NCBI GenBank assembly: GCA_023460085.1 | Contig: JAEWRI010000040.1 | Coordinates: 1-57,682 of the forward strand | Source of the DNA: Bacillota bacterium | GTDB lineage: Bacteria; Bacillota; Clostridia; Christensenellales; SZUA-584 | Reading direction: 5' to 3' | Length of the DNA: 57,682 nt | Shown: one piece after another, positions 51,073 to 57,682 of the stretch | How positions within the stretch are numbered: the stretch's first letter is position 1 | How the letters are laid out: each line of letters starts with the position of its first letter | Position numbers and translations under genes: made by a program | Notes under the pieces: model-generated | What the model was told of the DNA's origin: nothing | The model's input: only the letters and a program-made list of their open reading frames with translations | The model's database searches: none

Positions 51073-51083
51073 AATGAAATGGT

Positions 51084-53174
51084 TTAGTATTTGCCAAACT
51101 CGGCATCGGTAAGCCGGATTTTAGCCGATTCTTTAGCTCCGCTCTTTAATACTGCAGGTTTTTTAGCGCTGCTTAGAATTTTAGCTGGAGTTTTCCCATC
51201 ATCCTCGGTAGCGCTTCCCGCTTTCAGCCTGAACTGGTTTACCATCTTTTTGAGCAGTTCCGCTTGACTGGAGAGTTCTTCAGCCGCTGCGGCAGCCTCT
51301 TCAGCGGTTGCCGAGTTGGCCTGAACCACCTGGCTCATCTGTTCAATGCCACGGTTTACCTCATTAATGGCGGTGGCTTGCTGGCTGGATGCCTCAGCGA
51401 TTTCGCTCACAAGGTGGACGGAATTTTCCACGCTCGCAACGATGTTTTCAAGTGCTGACGCGGTTTTATCCGCAATAGACGTACCTGCTTCGGTCTTCCT
51501 GATGGAGCTTTCGATCATTTCCGTTGTTTGTCTTGCTGCGTCCGCACTCTTTGCGGCGAGATTGCGTACTTCCTCCGCAACCACTGCGAAGCCTTTGCCA
51601 TGCACGCCTGCGCGCGCCGCCTCGACAGCTGCATTCAGGGCCAGTATATTGGTTTGGAACGCGATATCGTCTATCACCTTAATGATTTTTGAAATATTGG
51701 CAGATGCCTCATTGATATTCTGCATCGCTTGCTGCAATTGCTTCATCTGCTCGTTGCCCTGCACCGCGCTTTCCTTGGTTCCGGCAGACATTTTATTGGC
51801 ATCATCCGCGCTTTGCGCGTTCTGGCTGGTCTGTTGTGCAATCTGTGTTGCGGCAGCGGTCAGTTCCTCGATGGATGCCGCTTGTTCCGTTGCCCCCTGA
51901 GATATCTCCTGGCTGCCGTCAGAGACCTGCAATGTCCCCGCCGCCACCTGCTCAGCCGCCGTATTGATTCCACTTAATACATCATTCAGCGCTGTGATAA
52001 TGTTGTTGATGGAGTTTTTCAACTGGATGAAGTCGCCTTTGTATTCCGAGGTGATCTCAACGTCCAGATTTCCGTCAGCCATTTCGCTTAGCACTTCGGA
52101 AATCTCACCAATGTAGCCATTAATGGCAATGATTGTACTATTAAGCGCGTTTTTAATAACAGCATGATCACCTTGATAATCGCCAGCTACGGTTACACTT
52201 AGGTTGCCTTTAGCCATTTCTTCAAGAACTGCCGTCGCCTCATTAACGGGCTTTATCACCGCATCTAAAGTATTGTTTATGCCTGCAATGATTTCCTTGT
52301 ATCCACCTTTGTGTTTTTCCAAATCGGCACGCGCAGTTAACTCACCTTTTGCAGCAGCTTCTGCCAGCATTCCAGCATCACCTAACATTTGATAAAGTGA
52401 TGTCCTTACATTATTCATGTTCTCAGCCATCTGCCTGAATTCACCACTGAATTTGTTAACATCTAAAGGCTCAAAGTGCGCACCGTCGCCCATCATCTGG
52501 AGTCTGTCAGCTGTAGCCTTGACAGGTTTGGTAATACTTCTGGTCATGAATGCGCCCAAAATAACGGCAATGACAAAGCCGCTCACTGCCAGAATGATCA
52601 TGATGGTAGTGGAATTCACCGCAATAACATCATTCTCTGCGTTGCGCGTCTGTGCTTCGGTTTGATTGTAATCAAACAATTTCTCAAAGGTATCTTGCAG
52701 GGACGATGCTGTATCCGCTGAATCATTGATTAAATAGTCCTGTGCGCTTTCTGCATCACCCGCGGAAACAAGTTCCACGGCTTTGGTCACGTATTCTTTG
52801 TATGTGATCCAAAGGCTCTGTACCTCCGCGTATATGCCCCTGTTTGTTTCATCAATTTCTAATTGTGCATATTCCTCTAAGGCTGCATCCACATTGGCAC
52901 TGTATTTCTCGATATTGCTCAGACATGTTTCTCTGGTTTCTCCATCGGTTAACGTCGATTTAAGCGTATTAAAGCGTACTCTCTGATACATAACAGACGC
53001 ATCACTGGCTTTAATTACCGCAACTGTATTAACCTCATAAAGCAGTGTTCCGTTTCCATTCACTGCGTTGATATTCAGTATACCAATAAACCCAATAACA
53101 CCAGCGATAAGTGCCACCACAATAAACGCAGAAACCAGCTTGACGCCTGTTCCCATTTTTTTAAAAAAATTCAT
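51084..53174 (-). CDS. Methyl-accepting chemotaxis protein
   Basis: This 696-residue chemoreceptor has TM1 about 12-33 and a four-helix-bundle-like extracellular sensor (about 35-190; N-T-L-K-S-T-L-T-D-G-E). TM2 is about 190-212 and HAMP about 213-265, followed by further HAMP-like repeats (M-A-K-G-N-L-S-V, M-A-D-G-N-L-D-V). A long signalling coiled coil has the conserved tip D-I-A-F-Q-T-N-I-L-A-L-N-A-A-V-E-A-A-R-A. AAGGAG stands before the ATG. It follows the cheW gene by 11 nt. No other chemotaxis genes are in the window. Confidence 0.94.
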   Translation of the reverse strand: MNFFKKMGTGVKLVSAFIVVALIAGVIGFIGILNINAVNGNGTLLYEVNTVAVIKASDASVMYQRVRFNTLKSTLTDGETRETCLSNIEKYSANVDAALEEYAQLEIDETNRGIYAEVQSLWITYKEYVTKAVELVSAGDAESAQDYLINDSADTASSLQDTFEKLFDYNQTEAQTRNAENDVIAVNSTTIMIILAVSGFVIAVILGAFMTRSITKPVKATADRLQMMGDGAHFEPLDVNKFSGEFRQMAENMNNVRTSLYQMLGDAGMLAEAAAKGELTARADLEKHKGGYKEIIAGINNTLDAVIKPVNEATAVLEEMAKGNLSVTVAGDYQGDHAVIKNALNSTIIAINGYIGEISEVLSEMADGNLDVEITSEYKGDFIQLKNSINNIITALNDVLSGINTAAEQVAAGTLQVSDGSQEISQGATEQAASIEELTAAATQIAQQTSQNAQSADDANKMSAGTKESAVQGNEQMKQLQQAMQNINEASANISKIIKVIDDIAFQTNILALNAAVEAARAGVHGKGFAVVAEEVRNLAAKSADAARQTTEMIESSIRKTEAGTSIADKTASALENIVASVENSVHLVSEIAEASSQQATAINEVNRGIEQMSQVVQANSATAEEAAAAAEELSSQAELLKKMVNQFRLKAGSATEDDGKTPAKILSSAKKPAVLKSGAKESAKIRLTDAEFGKY

Positions 53175-53185
53175 CTTTGCTCTCC

Positions 53186-53680
53186 TTATTCGATGTTTTC
53201 TATGCTGTTCACTTCGTTGTTATCAAACAATTTTTCACAGTCGATTAGCAGTTTGACCTCTGACTGCACCTTCCCAATGCCACTGATATAGTGGCGGCTA
53301 TCCGGCAGTTGTATATCCGGAGGTGGTTCAATATTATCTTCATCAATCACCATGACTTCCGAAACTTGATCAACGATCAAACCCGCTGCAAGACGCGTGG
53401 TTTCCACAACCACAATGCACGTTCTGTCGGTATACGCGGCTTGATCCCGTCCAAACCTTGAGCGCATATCCACGATCGGAATAATCTTTCCGCGCAGGTT
53501 AATTACCCCCTTTACGAAGGCCGGAACTTCCGGCAGTGTGTTGATAGGTTGCATGCCGATGATTTCTGTCACGCACCGTATCGCGATACCGTACTCCTCG
53601 TTATCAACGGTAAATGTGAGGTATTTCCCGAGTTGGGCATCTTCCGTCTGTTCCATCATTTCTGCCTGATCTAAACGCAT
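53186..53680 (-). CDS. cheW: CheW-type chemotaxis coupling protein
   Basis: The 164-residue CheW protein links the receptor to the histidine kinase CheA. Typical segments are Y-L-T-F-T-V-D-N-E-E-Y-G-I, V-T-E-I-I-G, P-A-F-V-K-G-V-I-N-L-R-G-K-I-I-P-I-V-D and L-I-V-D-Q-V-S-E-V. The ATG is preceded by AAAGGAG. It heads the cheW-mcp-c-di-GMP gene run. The upstream region contains an inverted repeat and then the enclosed recombinase gene, so its transcription may depend on the orientation of that segment. Confidence 0.93.
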   Translation of the reverse strand: MRLDQAEMMEQTEDAQLGKYLTFTVDNEEYGIAIRCVTEIIGMQPINTLPEVPAFVKGVINLRGKIIPIVDMRSRFGRDQAAYTDRTCIVVVETTRLAAGLIVDQVSEVMVIDEDNIEPPPDIQLPDSRHYISGIGKVQSEVKLLIDCEKLFDNNEVNSIENIE

Positions 53681-53747
53681 GCTAAACTCCTTTCTATTAA
53701 AAAATTTTTGCTAGAAAAATTTCTTACCTCTCGCTGCGTATTTGTAT

Positions 53748-53779
53748 CATAATTAGTCGAAGGTGATAGACTAATTATG
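53748..53779. repeat. 11-bp inverted repeat upstream of cheW
   Basis: CATAATTAGTC and GACTAATTATG are perfect complements around a 10-nt centre. A possible minus-strand -10 (TATGAT) for cheW overlaps one arm. It could be an operator, or a hairpin in the leader. Confidence 0.5.
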
Positions 53780-53798
53780 TGTTATTGGAGATTAGGGC

Positions 53799-53819
53799 CG
53801 CAGTATTTTCAATACTGCG
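53799..53819. repeat. Left inverted repeat flanking the tyrosine recombinase gene
   Basis: Arms CGCAGTATT and AATACTGCG around TTC. The 21-base element is directly next to the recombinase stop codon (53820). Its reverse complement matches 55192-55212 at 20 of 21 positions. It is a good candidate recombination core. Confidence 0.75.
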
Positions 53820-55007
53820 TTATCGTCGCAGAGAGGACATAACCATGGGTGATTCCGGTTGTTTGACAAATTCATTGACGATGAATGAGTCGCTTTCCAT
53901 AAACATATAGTGCATGCTATTTAGCTTTTCTATTGCGATGATTTTCTGTTCCATCAAGGAATGAGCATACGTATTGAGCGTAATGGACACACTTGAATGC
54001 CCCAAAATGTCACTAAGGGTTTTGATATCCACCCCCAACTCCAGTGACCTTGTGGCAAAGGTATGCCTAATCGCATGAAATTTTCTATATTTGACACGCG
54101 CTTTTTTCAAAACACTTGCATAAAGCTTTTGGTATGTGCGCGGTTCAACCGGCATTTCCGAGCCAGAAATGATATATCCATTATCATTTTTACATTGATT
54201 ATATTTATCAAGCATGGTAATAAGAAAGCTTGGCAAAGGGATCTTCCTTATTGATTTTATACTTTTGGGTGACCCTACCAAAAGTATCGTTTTGTTTTCT
54301 CCTCCCTCAAAGTTTTTTAAACGTGACACCGTCTTTGTAATAGTAATGGTTCTGGTTTCAAAATCTAGATCTTCCCATTTCAGTGCACACAGCTCACCCA
54401 ATCTTATTCCTGTATAAAAGCTCAATAATATCCCCAAAGCCCTTTTATCCGCATAATGCAGAATCGTATCCTCAATAATCCGTTGTTCCTTCATAGAAAA
54501 AACCAAGATTTCTTGATTTGGTACAGCCGGTAACTTTACGGTTTCCAATACTAGCGCGGACTCACCGGATCCCTTCAAAATGCTTCTTAGCGCAGTTTTA
54601 AAAACGGCCAGTATTTTTCTTTTATAGGCTTCTGATAGAGAATTATTATTCCTGATTGATTTCACAAACGTATGAACCGAAAGAACCGTGATTCGCTGAT
54701 TTTTATCTTTATTGAAATAAGGAATAACGTAATTTTTGATACAACGATAATAATACTCATACGTTGATGGCTTAAGCTGTCGTACCGAATCGCTATTCAG
54801 CCAGGATTCAAATTGACTGGATACCTTATCAATTGAATTGAGAGGAATTTCTTTAATCTGTAAATTATCTTCGTATGTCCTTTTTTTCTCCTTAACTTCC
54901 TTATAAGATTTACTATAAACAGATTTATATTTCCCATCTGGTTTAAGTATCCGCGCTTCCCAGCGTCCGTCTTTCCTTTTGTAGATATTCTCTCCTCTGC
55001 GTGGCAT
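53820..55007 (-). CDS. Tyrosine recombinase/integrase
   Basis: The 395-residue integrase has an N-terminal DNA-arm-binding domain (R-R-G-E-N-I-Y-K-R-K-D-G-R-W-E-A-R, about 3-20) and a SAM-like core-binding domain (about 70-165). The catalytic domain has Arg in Y-T-G-I-R-L-G-E-L, K in the K-T-beta strand, H-A-I-R-H-T-F-A-T-R, G-H-S-S and the nucleophile Tyr in T-L-N-T-Y-A-H. All active-site residues are visible. It resembles Tn916/ICE-type integrases of Firmicutes. No excisionase or transfer genes are next to it. The gene is enclosed by a 21-base inverted repeat. Confidence 0.93.
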   Translation of the reverse strand: MPRRGENIYKRKDGRWEARILKPDGKYKSVYSKSYKEVKEKKRTYEDNLQIKEIPLNSIDKVSSQFESWLNSDSVRQLKPSTYEYYYRCIKNYVIPYFNKDKNQRITVLSVHTFVKSIRNNNSLSEAYKRKILAVFKTALRSILKGSGESALVLETVKLPAVPNQEILVFSMKEQRIIEDTILHYADKRALGILLSFYTGIRLGELCALKWEDLDFETRTITITKTVSRLKNFEGGENKTILLVGSPKSIKSIRKIPLPSFLITMLDKYNQCKNDNGYIISGSEMPVEPRTYQKLYASVLKKARVKYRKFHAIRHTFATRSLELGVDIKTLSDILGHSSVSITLNTYAHSLMEQKIIAIEKLNSMHYMFMESDSFIVNEFVKQPESPMVMSSLRR

Positions 55008-55191
55008 TAATGCGCTCCTTTCAAATGACGGTTTTCATTGACGGCAAATAGCTGATTTTCTTGCCGATAACCCGATGCTAATCCCATATAAACTCGTTAT
55101 TTAACATCTTTACTTTAATCAATCGCTGAATTGTCCGGTTAATTCAGCTAAATAATTGTTAAAAGATGCCGATATATAACGTAGGTAGATA

Positions 55192-55212
55192 CGCAGTATT
55201 GAAAATACCGCG
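55192..55212. repeat. Right inverted repeat flanking the tyrosine recombinase gene
   Basis: Arms CGCAGTATT and AATACCGCG around GAA; reverse complement of the left element except for one base. It lies 185 nt upstream of the recombinase start. The remaining sequence from 55008 to 55333 is AT-rich and shows no gene or clear promoter. Confidence 0.75.
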
Positions 55213-55333
55213 AACCTTACACAGGACAGATAAAAAGAGCAATGCACGGTGATTTCACGCGCCGTGCTTTTTTGCGCACTACAGTACGATTTTAGAGTGA
55301 AAGCGAACTAACCCACACTAAACCGACGGTCAT

Positions 55334-55432
55334 GAGCAACTCGTCCGGCGGCTGATTGAAAAGGTCACTGTATACGAAAATTAATTCACCGTGGAGTTCA
55401 AATCAGGTGTGACGGTGGATGTGGATGAATAA
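55334..55432 (+). pseudogene. C-terminal scar of a large serine recombinase (copy 1)
   Basis: Plus strand reads Q-L-V-R-R-L-I-E-K-V-T-V-Y-E-N, then a stop in place of Lys, then F-T-V-E-F-K-S-G-V-T-V-D-V-D-E and a normal stop. This is the standard end of DUF4368-type serine recombinases. Nearly the same sequence occurs at 57430-57518. Confidence 0.75.
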
Positions 55433-55504
55433 GTGCAAGAACGAGCAAGGCGCTCTACATCACATCGTAAGGTGCCAATTTTTATAACATCTTATTAAAA
55501 GAAT

Positions 55505-55948
55505 TTATTTTATTTTCCGCAGTTGCAATAAGATCTTAAGAAGGGTTTGATATTGTTCCGCCCCTACAGTGTCTTGCAGCTTAAGCTGTGCTTCTTTCCA
55601 AAGCGGTAAGGCGGCCGCGAGTTTTGCTTTTCCTGAAAGACTAATCGTAATTCTCTTTCTGCGTGAATCCGTGTCTTCCGTTGTCACATTCACAAGCCCA
55701 TTTCTGCGCAGAATTTCTATATTGCGCGTAACCGTTGTCTGATCCATAAGGGCGTATTCCGAAAGCTCGCCCACCGAAATGCCTTCCTCTTTTGAGCAAA
55801 TATCGTTCAGCAAAGAAAACTGCGTTGCCTTCAAACCGGTTGAATGCAGCGCTTCATCATAAAACTGTGTGATAACGCGCGTCGTCATTCGTAAGTTGCG
55901 GCAGGCACAGTCGGGCAGATGCGGCTGCTTATCATTCCAATTATTCAT
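55505..55948 (-). CDS. MarR-family transcriptional regulator
   Basis: The 147-residue winged-helix regulator has the recognition region G-I-S-V-G-E-L-S-E-Y-A-L-M-D-Q-T-T-V-T-R and wing D-S-R-R-K-R-I-T-I-S-L-S. ATG 55948 is supported by GGAGG eight bases upstream; ten further codons upstream have no ribosome site. An N-terminal D-C-A-C-R-N segment has two cysteines that might make it redox sensitive. It lies downstream of a QueG-like gene in the same direction and may regulate it. Confidence 0.88.
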   Translation of the reverse strand: MNNWNDKQPHLPDCACRNLRMTTRVITQFYDEALHSTGLKATQFSLLNDICSKEEGISVGELSEYALMDQTTVTRNIEILRRNGLVNVTTEDTDSRRKRITISLSGKAKLAAALPLWKEAQLKLQDTVGAEQYQTLLKILLQLRKIK

Positions 55949-56035
55949 AGAGAATTCCTCCAAATCATGTATCTGCATATAATACGCGGGAACCGTCTTG
56001 TCAAATGGCGGTGCCTGCCTTGCGCCGGAACTGGT

Positions 56036-57064
56036 TTACAAATTGCGTTTGAGACAAATGGCGTCGGCCATATCCCGTACCTTTTCATAGATGCTTTGCC
56101 GGGCTTTGCAGATGGCAGGCTTGAAACGCTCTTCATAGCGGTTATCCATAAAATTCAGTGCGTTCACCTGCCATTTCCAAAGCTCATCCGGCGCCAGATA
56201 AAAGAACTTTGGCTGAATCCTCTCCCGATAAAACTGCTCGTCCATCTCCAGAATATTTTCCGCGGTCAGAGCATCCGAAACTTCTGCCAGCATAGGAAAT
56301 TCTTCGTTGCCAACCCATTTCTTTTGGTTCATCGGGCAAACATCCTGACAGACATCACATCCGTAAATCCAATCGCCGAACTGTGAGGCCAGCGGTTCTT
56401 TGGGAAGATTTCTCCCACCGAAGGTCGTCAGAAAAGAGACGCATTTAAACGGATTCATGGTATAAGCATTGCACAGCGATGCAGTCGGGCAGGCATTGAT
56501 ACAGCGGTCGCAGTTTTTGGGGCAGGGTGGAAGTTTTGGCGTTTCGATCAGCTCCATTTCACGGTCAATCAAAAAAGCCTGAAGGTCTACCCACGAGCCG
56601 GATTCGGTATACATGAAGTTGTTGCGGCGGATAATGCCAAGTCCGGCCTGAAGGGCAGCCCAGCGTAGGCCGACAACACCGAACTTCCGATTGGCGGCAG
56701 TCCGCATTCCAAGTCCCTGCATATATCTCTCAAGTGCAACGCTGTTCTCGTATTCTTTGGCGTTTTTATCAATACGGGTATCCAACAAATACGTTTTGCC
56801 AATATGCCCACGGACGGATTCCGGCACCCTGTATTTAGAATAGGACGCGGTCAGCACCACAATGGATTTTGCCCAAGGGAATTCCTGTTTGAATTCGACA
56901 AGGCGCTGCTGCACTTGATAAAACGCGCCCGACTCCGGAACTTTTTGCACCCGTTCTGTTAACTTTTCCGCATAACCGCCCATGGTTTCGACGGAAATAA
57001 TGCCGCATTTTTCATAGCCTAGTTCAAGAGCCTTTTTTTGTATCAGCCTTGCAATTGAATCCAT
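56036..57064 (-). CDS. QueG-like corrinoid/double [4Fe-4S] cluster reductase
   Basis: The 342-residue protein resembles epoxyqueuosine reductase. The N-terminal corrinoid-binding-type domain includes R-W-A-A-L-Q-A-G-L-G-I-I-R-R-N (QueG proteins usually read G-W-I-G-K-N). Two ferredoxin-like cluster motifs follow, C-P-K-N-C-D-R-C-I-N-A-C-P (about 185) and G-C-D-V-C-Q-D-V-C-P (about 241). The C-terminal HEAT-repeat part of some QueG proteins is missing. The non-standard active-site loop and the adjacent MarR gene suggest an accessory reductase rather than housekeeping queuosine synthesis. It may need cobalamin. Confidence 0.8.
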   Translation of the reverse strand: MDSIARLIQKKALELGYEKCGIISVETMGGYAEKLTERVQKVPESGAFYQVQQRLVEFKQEFPWAKSIVVLTASYSKYRVPESVRGHIGKTYLLDTRIDKNAKEYENSVALERYMQGLGMRTAANRKFGVVGLRWAALQAGLGIIRRNNFMYTESGSWVDLQAFLIDREMELIETPKLPPCPKNCDRCINACPTASLCNAYTMNPFKCVSFLTTFGGRNLPKEPLASQFGDWIYGCDVCQDVCPMNQKKWVGNEEFPMLAEVSDALTAENILEMDEQFYRERIQPKFFYLAPDELWKWQVNALNFMDNRYEERFKPAICKARQSIYEKVRDMADAICLKRNL

Positions 57065-57231
57065 ATTATCTCGTCACCTGTCTTTCGGTAATCAAGTTTA
57101 ATTAAATACACGGTGGTTGTTAAAATAGTGATATTATAATAAGTTCCACCAGTATCATAAATGATTATTATATGTATATACATATATAATCACATAGCGC
57201 TGAATTGTCAAGATAATGTTTAGCGGACAGG

Positions 57232-57518
57232 ACTAAACCCAAGATTGACAATGAGGATGTCGCCGAGGAGATTTACCGCCTGCGTGAGGATAAGCAGAAG
57301 CTACAGCTGGAAAGCGCCGGGCGAGACGAACAGAAAAAGCGTATTGCCGACATAGGTTCCTTCCTTCGTGAGCAGCCCACTGCCTGACCGAATACGGCCA
57401 CACACCGTCAGGTGGGTGTGACGCTATGGTCCGGCGGCTGATTGAAAAAGTCACCGTCTACGAGGACAAATTCACCGCGGAATTTAAATCCGGGGTGACG
57501 GTAGATGTGGAAGAATAA
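57232..57518 (+). pseudogene. C-terminal part of a large serine recombinase (copy 2), frameshifted
   Basis: Plus strand codes for K-I-D-N-E-D-V-A-E-E-I-Y-R-L-R, I-A-D-I-G-S-F-L-R-E-Q-P-T-A, then a frame change near 57384, then L-T-E-Y and M-V-R-R-L-I-E-K-V-T-V-Y-E-D-K-F-T-A-E-F to a normal stop. The N-terminal catalytic domain is missing. It is more complete than copy 1 and almost identical to it at the end. Confidence 0.8.
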
Positions 57519-57579
57519 TGGTAAAAAATTAGCAAGGCAGTCTCGCTTTTGAATCAAAAACATTCCTTACTCGGGCATA

Positions 57580-57682
57580 TTAAGACTGCATCTGCTTCTC
57601 AAGTTTGGACAAAAAACCGTCCAACGCCTCTCCAATATCAATATCCATACGTTCCGCCAGAACAATCAGCCACCATATACAT
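57580..57682 (-). CDS. C-terminus of a MazG-like/phage-type nucleotide pyrophosphohydrolase (partial)
   Basis: The last 33 codons of a minus-strand gene entering from beyond the window: I-W-W-L-I-V-L-A-E-R-M-D-I-D-I-G-E-A-L, then F-L-S-K-L-E-K-Q. The helix pattern (hydrophobic, A-x-R-x-x-I-D-I-x-E-A-L) fits MazG-like proteins of phages and Firmicutes. It is too short for certainty. Confidence 0.45.
   Translation of the reverse strand, partial: CIWWLIVLAERMDIDIGEALDGFLSKLEKQMQS

Noticed and set aside
50803..51083. Possible c-di-GMP riboswitch upstream of the GGDEF/HD-GYP gene (AGCGGGG and CACAGGGCA pieces)
   Set aside because: The pieces are in the wrong order, the GNRA/receptor and GACGCAAAGC elements are absent, and CAGGGCA belongs to a simple palindromic hairpin.
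1..57682. CRISPR arrays, tRNA or rRNA genes, replication origin
   Set aside because: No regularly spaced repeats, no tRNA-like cloverleaf or rRNA stretches, and no dnaA-box cluster were seen on reading. A dedicated scan would be needed to be certain.

Overview
The window reads as a chromosomal segment of an anaerobic, free-living or gut-associated Firmicute of the Clostridia type. The evidence is family-level only: split two-subunit transketolases (twice), RbsABC-type sugar importers, a PhoH-PIN protein next to a polyphosphate gene set, G3E GTPases with a UroD-like methyltransferase, and a cobalamin riboswitch. There are no rRNA, tRNA or CRISPR features. Roughly the first 43 kb is GC-rich, densely packed and organised in long operons. 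From about 44 kb onward the DNA looks AT-richer and contains broken genes and recombinase remnants. These composition statements are by eye, not computed.

Region 1 (1-9.9 kb, minus strand, divergent LacI gene): a nine-gene carbohydrate operon. It holds a TIM-barrel epimerase, an SDR, an SMP-30 lactonase, a zinc dehydrogenase, an Rbs-type ABC importer, a C_GCAxxG_C_C redox protein and a cut-off archaeal-type (type II) GAPDH. It has a well-formed promoter with an 18-bp palindromic LacI-type operator directly over the expected start site. Region 2 (9.9-14.3 kb, minus): LacI regulator, D-lyxose isomerase, UroD-family protein and a fucose-isomerase-like protein. Region 3 (14.4-21.5 kb, plus): an XRE-cupin regulator, zinc dehydrogenase, split transketolase and methylmalonate-semialdehyde-dehydrogenase-type enzyme, followed by an SDR and a DUF4432 epimerase.

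Region 4 (21.5-28 kb, minus) is the most unusual part. A clear cobalamin riboswitch precedes genes for a DUF5714 protein, a lipoyl/biotinyl-domain protein that overlaps it, a UroD-thioredoxin fusion, a COG0523 GTPase, an aquaglyceroporin, a second COG0523 GTPase and a TIM-barrel protein. I cannot assign it to a known pathway. Region 5 (28-35.1 kb, minus): polyphosphate metabolism (ppk1, two short Ppx/GppA, CYTH-CHAD) and PhoH-PIN. Region 6 (35.4-44.5 kb, minus): a second Rbs-type importer with class II aldolase, FGGY kinase and split transketolase, controlled by a DeoR regulator with three matching operator copies.

Region 7 (44.5-57.7 kb): an accessory zone. It contains a methyltransferase fragment, a two-gene unit (SDR plus ERG4/ERG24-like sterol reductase), recombinase remnants, two c-di-GMP enzymes and a CheW-MCP pair. 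Next comes a tyrosine recombinase gene enclosed by a near-perfect inverted repeat. A MarR and QueG-like pair follows, bracketed by two decayed serine-recombinase ends, then a partial MazG-like gene.
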